64,000 bases of DNA from Alkalicoccobacillus gibsonii (GTDB taxonomy: Bacteria > Bacillota > Bacilli > Bacillales > Bacillaceae_D). Location of the stretch: NCBI RefSeq assembly GCF_016798245.1, contig NZ_JAEUZA010000001.1, positions 852,221-916,220 of the forward strand. The letters are read 5' to 3'. Shown one piece after another: positions 61,023-64,000 of this stretch. Within the stretch, counting starts at the first letter, position 1. Each line of letters starts with the position of its first letter. A program made the position numbers and the translations under genes. Under the pieces are notes generated by a model. That model did no database searches. It was not told where the DNA came from and saw nothing but the letters and a program-made list of their open reading frames with translations.

Positions 61023-62006
61023 ATGAGAACGATACATACATTAAAGAAATCTAAATACATGATAGCACTGGCTAGTGCAAGTATTCTGGCACTGTCGGCT
61101 TGCGGCTCATCTACTGATGATGAATCAACTGATTCAACTGATTCAACCGATTCATCTGACGCGACAAATGAAACGAACATCATGACAGATGCAATGGGTC
61201 ATGAAGTAGAAATTCCAGAAAACCCTGAGCGTGTTCTTGGAACGTATTTAGAGGATTATCTTGTTACCCTTGGTGTAACGCCTGTTGCCCAGTGGTCTGC
61301 TCCTAATGGTACTCAAGTGTATCTTGAAGATCAATTAGAAGGAGTCCCCCCTATTTCTTCTGAGTTACCGCTTGAAGAAGTAGCGAGTACTAATCCTGAC
61401 TTTATCTTAATTGAAAATGAAGCCCAATTGGAGTCTGGGTTGTATGAGCAATACAATTCGATTGCACCAACATTCGTCTTAGGAGATGACGTTACAAATG
61501 ATTGGCGTAAAACTCTAACGGAGCTCGGTAAGATCCTTGATAAATCAGATGAAGCTGATCAAGCTCTTGCTGAGTACGATTCACTTGTTGAAGATTCTAA
61601 AGAAGAAATTCAAAAAGCAATTGGAGATGAAAAAGTGGCAGCGATCTGGTATATAGGTGATACGTATTACACAGTGTCTCCAACGCAATCAAGTGGAGCA
61701 ACGTTGTTTGAAGATCTAGATCTCGAGCCTGCTAATATTATTGCAGATCTTCCAAAGGATAACATCGAACAATGGAATCCGGTTACGCTTGAAGCACTTG
61801 CTGAACTAGATGCAGATCACCTTATCTTTATTAATAGTTCTGAAGAAGCAGCAGATGATTTATTAAACGATCCAGTATGGGCGAATGTGCCAGCAGTTTC
61901 AAAAGAGCAGGTTTACCCTGTTACTAGAGAATCCTCATGGTTGTACAACGGTTTACAAGCTCATACACAAACCATTGAATCTGCAAAAGAGCTTTTAACA
62001 AATTAA
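61023..62006 (+). CDS. Iron-siderophore-binding lipoprotein (FecB/YfmC type)
   Basis: A 327-residue protein from ATG 61023 (GGAGG). Lipobox LSAC, a Ser/Thr/Asp-rich linker of repeated 'TDS' units, then a periplasmic-binding fold: 'MTDAMGHEVEIPENPERVLGTYLEDYLVTLGV', 'NPDFILIENEAQLESGLYEQYNSIAPTFVL', 'AVSKEQVYPV'-like end. No permease genes are linked here. Confidence 0.92.
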   Translation: MRTIHTLKKSKYMIALASASILALSACGSSTDDESTDSTDSTDSSDATNETNIMTDAMGHEVEIPENPERVLGTYLEDYLVTLGVTPVAQWSAPNGTQVYLEDQLEGVPPISSELPLEEVASTNPDFILIENEAQLESGLYEQYNSIAPTFVLGDDVTNDWRKTLTELGKILDKSDEADQALAEYDSLVEDSKEEIQKAIGDEKVAAIWYIGDTYYTVSPTQSSGATLFEDLDLEPANIIADLPKDNIEQWNPVTLEALAELDADHLIFINSSEEAADDLLNDPVWANVPAVSKEQVYPVTRESSWLYNGLQAHTQTIESAKELLTN

Positions 62007-62033
62007 TCAACCAAATATTTAACAGTAATGAAA

Positions 62034-62070
62034 AAGGCTAATGATTTTAAAATCATTAGCCTTCTTTTTA
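62034..62070. terminator. Terminator
   Basis: AAGGCTAATGATTTT and its exact complement form a 15-bp stem with essentially no loop, followed by CTTTTT. Confidence 0.92.
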
Positions 62071-62073
62071 ATT

Positions 62074-62247
62074 CTAAGATAGAATAGCAATAATCGGAAT
62101 TGAAAGAGCCACGATTGGGACAAGCACCCAATACCATTCGCTGGACTTTTCTTCTACGTATCCGGTTGCCTGTAGCTCTTCCACTTCTTTTCTTAATTCA
62201 TCAATTTCCTGCTGCATTTGCTCGAGTCTTTCCTCAGTTTCGTTCAT
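62074..62247 (-). CDS. Small coiled-coil membrane protein
   Basis: A 57-residue protein: a heptad-like coiled coil (EERLEQMQQEIDELRKEVEELQ) followed by one C-terminal membrane helix. SD GGAGGAG before ATG 62247. Function unknown. Confidence 0.7.
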   Translation of the reverse strand: MNETEERLEQMQQEIDELRKEVEELQATGYVEEKSSEWYWVLVPIVALSIPIIAILS

Positions 62248-62359
62248 TCTTCTCCTCCTTCATCATTCTTTTACTCTAGTATAGCTTCCATTATTTTCAT
62301 CTACAACATATTAAACAAAAAAGCCTGCTCCATATTTCTTTTGAGCAGACTTAAAATGG

Positions 62360-63253
62360 TTAGATCGCAATTTCCATTTGAACTTTATCGCCAAATTGGT
62401 AATGAAGTAACTGGAAATCATCAATTGTAAAATCATAAAAAGACGTAACTTCGGGATTAATGACAAGCTCTGGTGCTTGAAATTCCTTGCGGCTCACTTG
62501 CTGCTGCAGCGGCTCCGTGTGTCGTTCGTAAATATGAGCGTCACCGATATGGAAATGGTACTCACCCAGCTCATAACCAGTCACTTGCGCAATCATACGC
62601 TGAAGTACATTATATTGAAAAACATTAAATGGATTTCCCAGCCCCATATCATTGGAGCGACATCGCACTTCCAGATGGAGTTTGTTCCCTTTCACATGCC
62701 ATTGTGTTTCATATACACATGGAGTCAAAGACATCTCATCTAGCTCATCTGGGTTCCAAAGCATCGTAATATGTCTACGTGAAGATGGATTTGACTTTAA
62801 CTCTTGAATTAAGTAATCAACCTGATCAATTAAGATTGTATCTCCCGTTATTGCTTTGTGACTAGGATCGAGAAGTGCTGCGTCCAAATTCTTAACTGGA
62901 TACATTCGATTACGCTTCCCTAATTGGTATCCGTAAGCCTTCCCTATTGTTCCATCCTCTTGCTCCCACTCATTCCAGATCTTAACGTTCATTTGACGAA
63001 GCTCATCTACATTATTTGATTTTTTTTGCCAAATCCACAGAAGCTCTCGTATCGCTGTTTTCCAAGCCACTTTTTTTGTTGTTAAGATTGGTACCTCTTT
63101 ATTTGAAAAATGCATGGACTGTGCCACAATCGATTTTGTGTAAGCAGGTTCTCCGTCTTTCCAAACGGTTCGAACGTGTTCGCCTTGATTGCTGTATCCA
63201 TCACTTATAATCTTGTTAATAATTTGTTTATACTGTACATCTGCCTCACTCAT
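62360..63253 (-). CDS. thyA: Thymidylate synthase, ThyA
   Basis: A 297-residue protein close to Bacillus ThyA: 'VPILTTKKVAWKTAIRELLWIW', 'LGNPFNVFQYNVLQRMIAQVTGYELGEY', catalytic Cys-179 in 'SLTPCVYETQW'. An extra ~16 residues (YPVKNLDAALLDPSHKA) are inserted after 'LGKRNR'. ATG 63253 is eight bases after AGGAG. Confidence 0.95.
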   Translation of the reverse strand: MSEADVQYKQIINKIISDGYSNQGEHVRTVWKDGEPAYTKSIVAQSMHFSNKEVPILTTKKVAWKTAIRELLWIWQKKSNNVDELRQMNVKIWNEWEQEDGTIGKAYGYQLGKRNRMYPVKNLDAALLDPSHKAITGDTILIDQVDYLIQELKSNPSSRRHITMLWNPDELDEMSLTPCVYETQWHVKGNKLHLEVRCRSNDMGLGNPFNVFQYNVLQRMIAQVTGYELGEYHFHIGDAHIYERHTEPLQQQVSRKEFQAPELVINPEVTSFYDFTIDDFQLLHYQFGDKVQMEIAI

Positions 63254-63276
63254 CTTATTCACTCCTATATTGCTAC

Positions 63277-64000
63277 TCAATCCTTATATGGATCAAATTC
63301 ATTGGCTCCTGCCATACATACACCGATTGGCCGTAATACATGTTTCACTTCAATGGTCTCTTGGTGAGCTTTTAGCACACTTCTAAGCTTCTTATATACA
63401 AATGGGCTTTCATCCGTCCCTCCACCACGTAGTTCCACACCATATTCGTTCAGGGCATCATTCATTTGTTTAGGAGAAATGTCTCCACCTCTACGCTGTT
63501 TTGTTTTCCAGTTCATTTTGCCAGCTGCTTGTGTTCGACTCATGATACGACCGGCTCCATGAACCGTGCTAAAATAAGCCGCTTTATTTTCATCAGAATC
63601 CTTACCTTGGATTATGACCGACTCATCCCCCATACTGCCCCCAATAAACCCCCACTGACCTGGTGCATTAGGAGTCGCTCCCTTTCGGACAACCACGACC
63701 TCTTTGTTATCATGGGTTTCCTTCCAAGCAAAGTTGTGATGATTATGAACCGTAAACGTTGCATGTGCCTTTATGATTTCAAGCACCTTATCAATCACAT
63801 AGTCTCGGCCAGCATACGCATAACGCCCAGCCAACGTCATGGCTTCAAAATACATCTTTCCAATATCAGAACCTGTATCAAACAAAGTTGGGACGTCCTC
63901 CATCTTTTCACCGCCAACCTTGTCATGAAACGCTTTTCCTTTGGCTAGATTTAAAAATCCACTCGCTGTTTTATGACCAAACCCGCGACTCCCAAAGTGA
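63277..64000 (-). CDS. rtcB: RNA ligase RtcB, C-terminal part (runs off right edge)
   Basis: The frame is open to the window edge with 'HFGSRGFGHKTASGFL' at 64,000, the conserved GSRGxGH motif, then 'FTVHNHHNFAW', 'GPNAPGQWGFIGGSMG', 'STVHGAGRIMSR' and 'PIGVCMAG'. RtcB joins RNA ends with 3'-phosphate using GTP and Mn2+. The N-terminus lies outside. Confidence 0.93.
   Translation of the reverse strand, partial: HFGSRGFGHKTASGFLNLAKGKAFHDKVGGEKMEDVPTLFDTGSDIGKMYFEAMTLAGRYAYAGRDYVIDKVLEIIKAHATFTVHNHHNFAWKETHDNKEVVVVRKGATPNAPGQWGFIGGSMGDESVIIQGKDSDENKAAYFSTVHGAGRIMSRTQAAGKMNWKTKQRRGGDISPKQMNDALNEYGVELRGGGTDESPFVYKKLRSVLKAHQETIEVKHVLRPIGVCMAGANEFDPYKD

Noticed and set aside
61106-61160. Short tandem repeats coding SerThrAsp units
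   Set aside because: A low-complexity linker after a lipobox is common in lipoproteins; no CRISPR-like spacers or other meaning.
60935-61183. Minus-strand Ser/Val-rich frame
   Set aside because: Antisense of the TDS-repeat linker and signal peptide of the siderophore-binding lipoprotein.

Overview
The window is about 42% GC and reads as a Bacillaceae chromosome carrying most of an integrated phage. Host-side genes that point to this family are bacillithiol genes (BshB2 with its YojF partner, YtxJ), a LOV-STAS photoreceptor of the YtvA type, YycC, YpcP, YkpA, and odhAB. I cannot assign a species; an alkaliphilic or halotolerant Bacillus relative would fit but is not proven.

Positions 1 to about 33,760 are the right-hand part of a PBSX/skin-like contractile-tail (myovirus-type) prophage whose left end, including baseplate, lysis and the distal part of the tape measure gene, lies outside the window. 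On the minus strand, read from high to low coordinates, the order is: early genes (regulators, RecT, replication initiator, SSB, RecU-like resolvase, many small coupled genes), a Rha/KilAC antirepressor, an XtrA-like protein, a sigma-like late regulator, a block of accessory genes (14.6-16.9 kb), then terminase, portal, head morphogenesis, capsid, head-tail connectors, sheath, tube, tail chaperone with a -1 frameshift site, and tape measure. The lysogeny module lies at the right end on the plus strand: a CI-like repressor divergent from a Cro-like gene across five GTTAAC sites, a secreted coiled-coil protein, an ImmA/IrrE protease, and a large serine recombinase. The prophage ends just past the recombinase, inside a membrane transporter gene whose 3' part resumes in frame at 33,762.

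Positions 33.8-64 kb are ordinary host chromosome: a small S1 protease, YycC and the LOV-STAS photoreceptor, bacillithiol deacetylase, exonuclease YpcP, RecQ, a sugar dehydrogenase lipoprotein, an ABC-F ATPase, a sugar ABC importer divergent from an aldo-keto reductase with two cre/LacI-type operators between them, DedA, odhAB, a methyltransferase, a lytic transglycosylase, a second aldo-keto reductase, a Fur-box-controlled siderophore-binding lipoprotein, thymidylate synthase and part of rtcB. Three copies of a roughly 200-bp non-coding repeat sit next to gene 3' ends.

The most notable observations are an array of eight initiator-type sites inside the phage replication gene, spaced 21-21-33-21-21-33-21 bp beside an AT-rich tract (a probable phage origin); the tail chaperone frameshift heptamer; two homopolymer frameshifts that break a RecU-like gene and another early gene; a zinc-ribbon gene with no normal start codon; and a self-promoted accessory cassette of unknown membrane and coiled-coil proteins.
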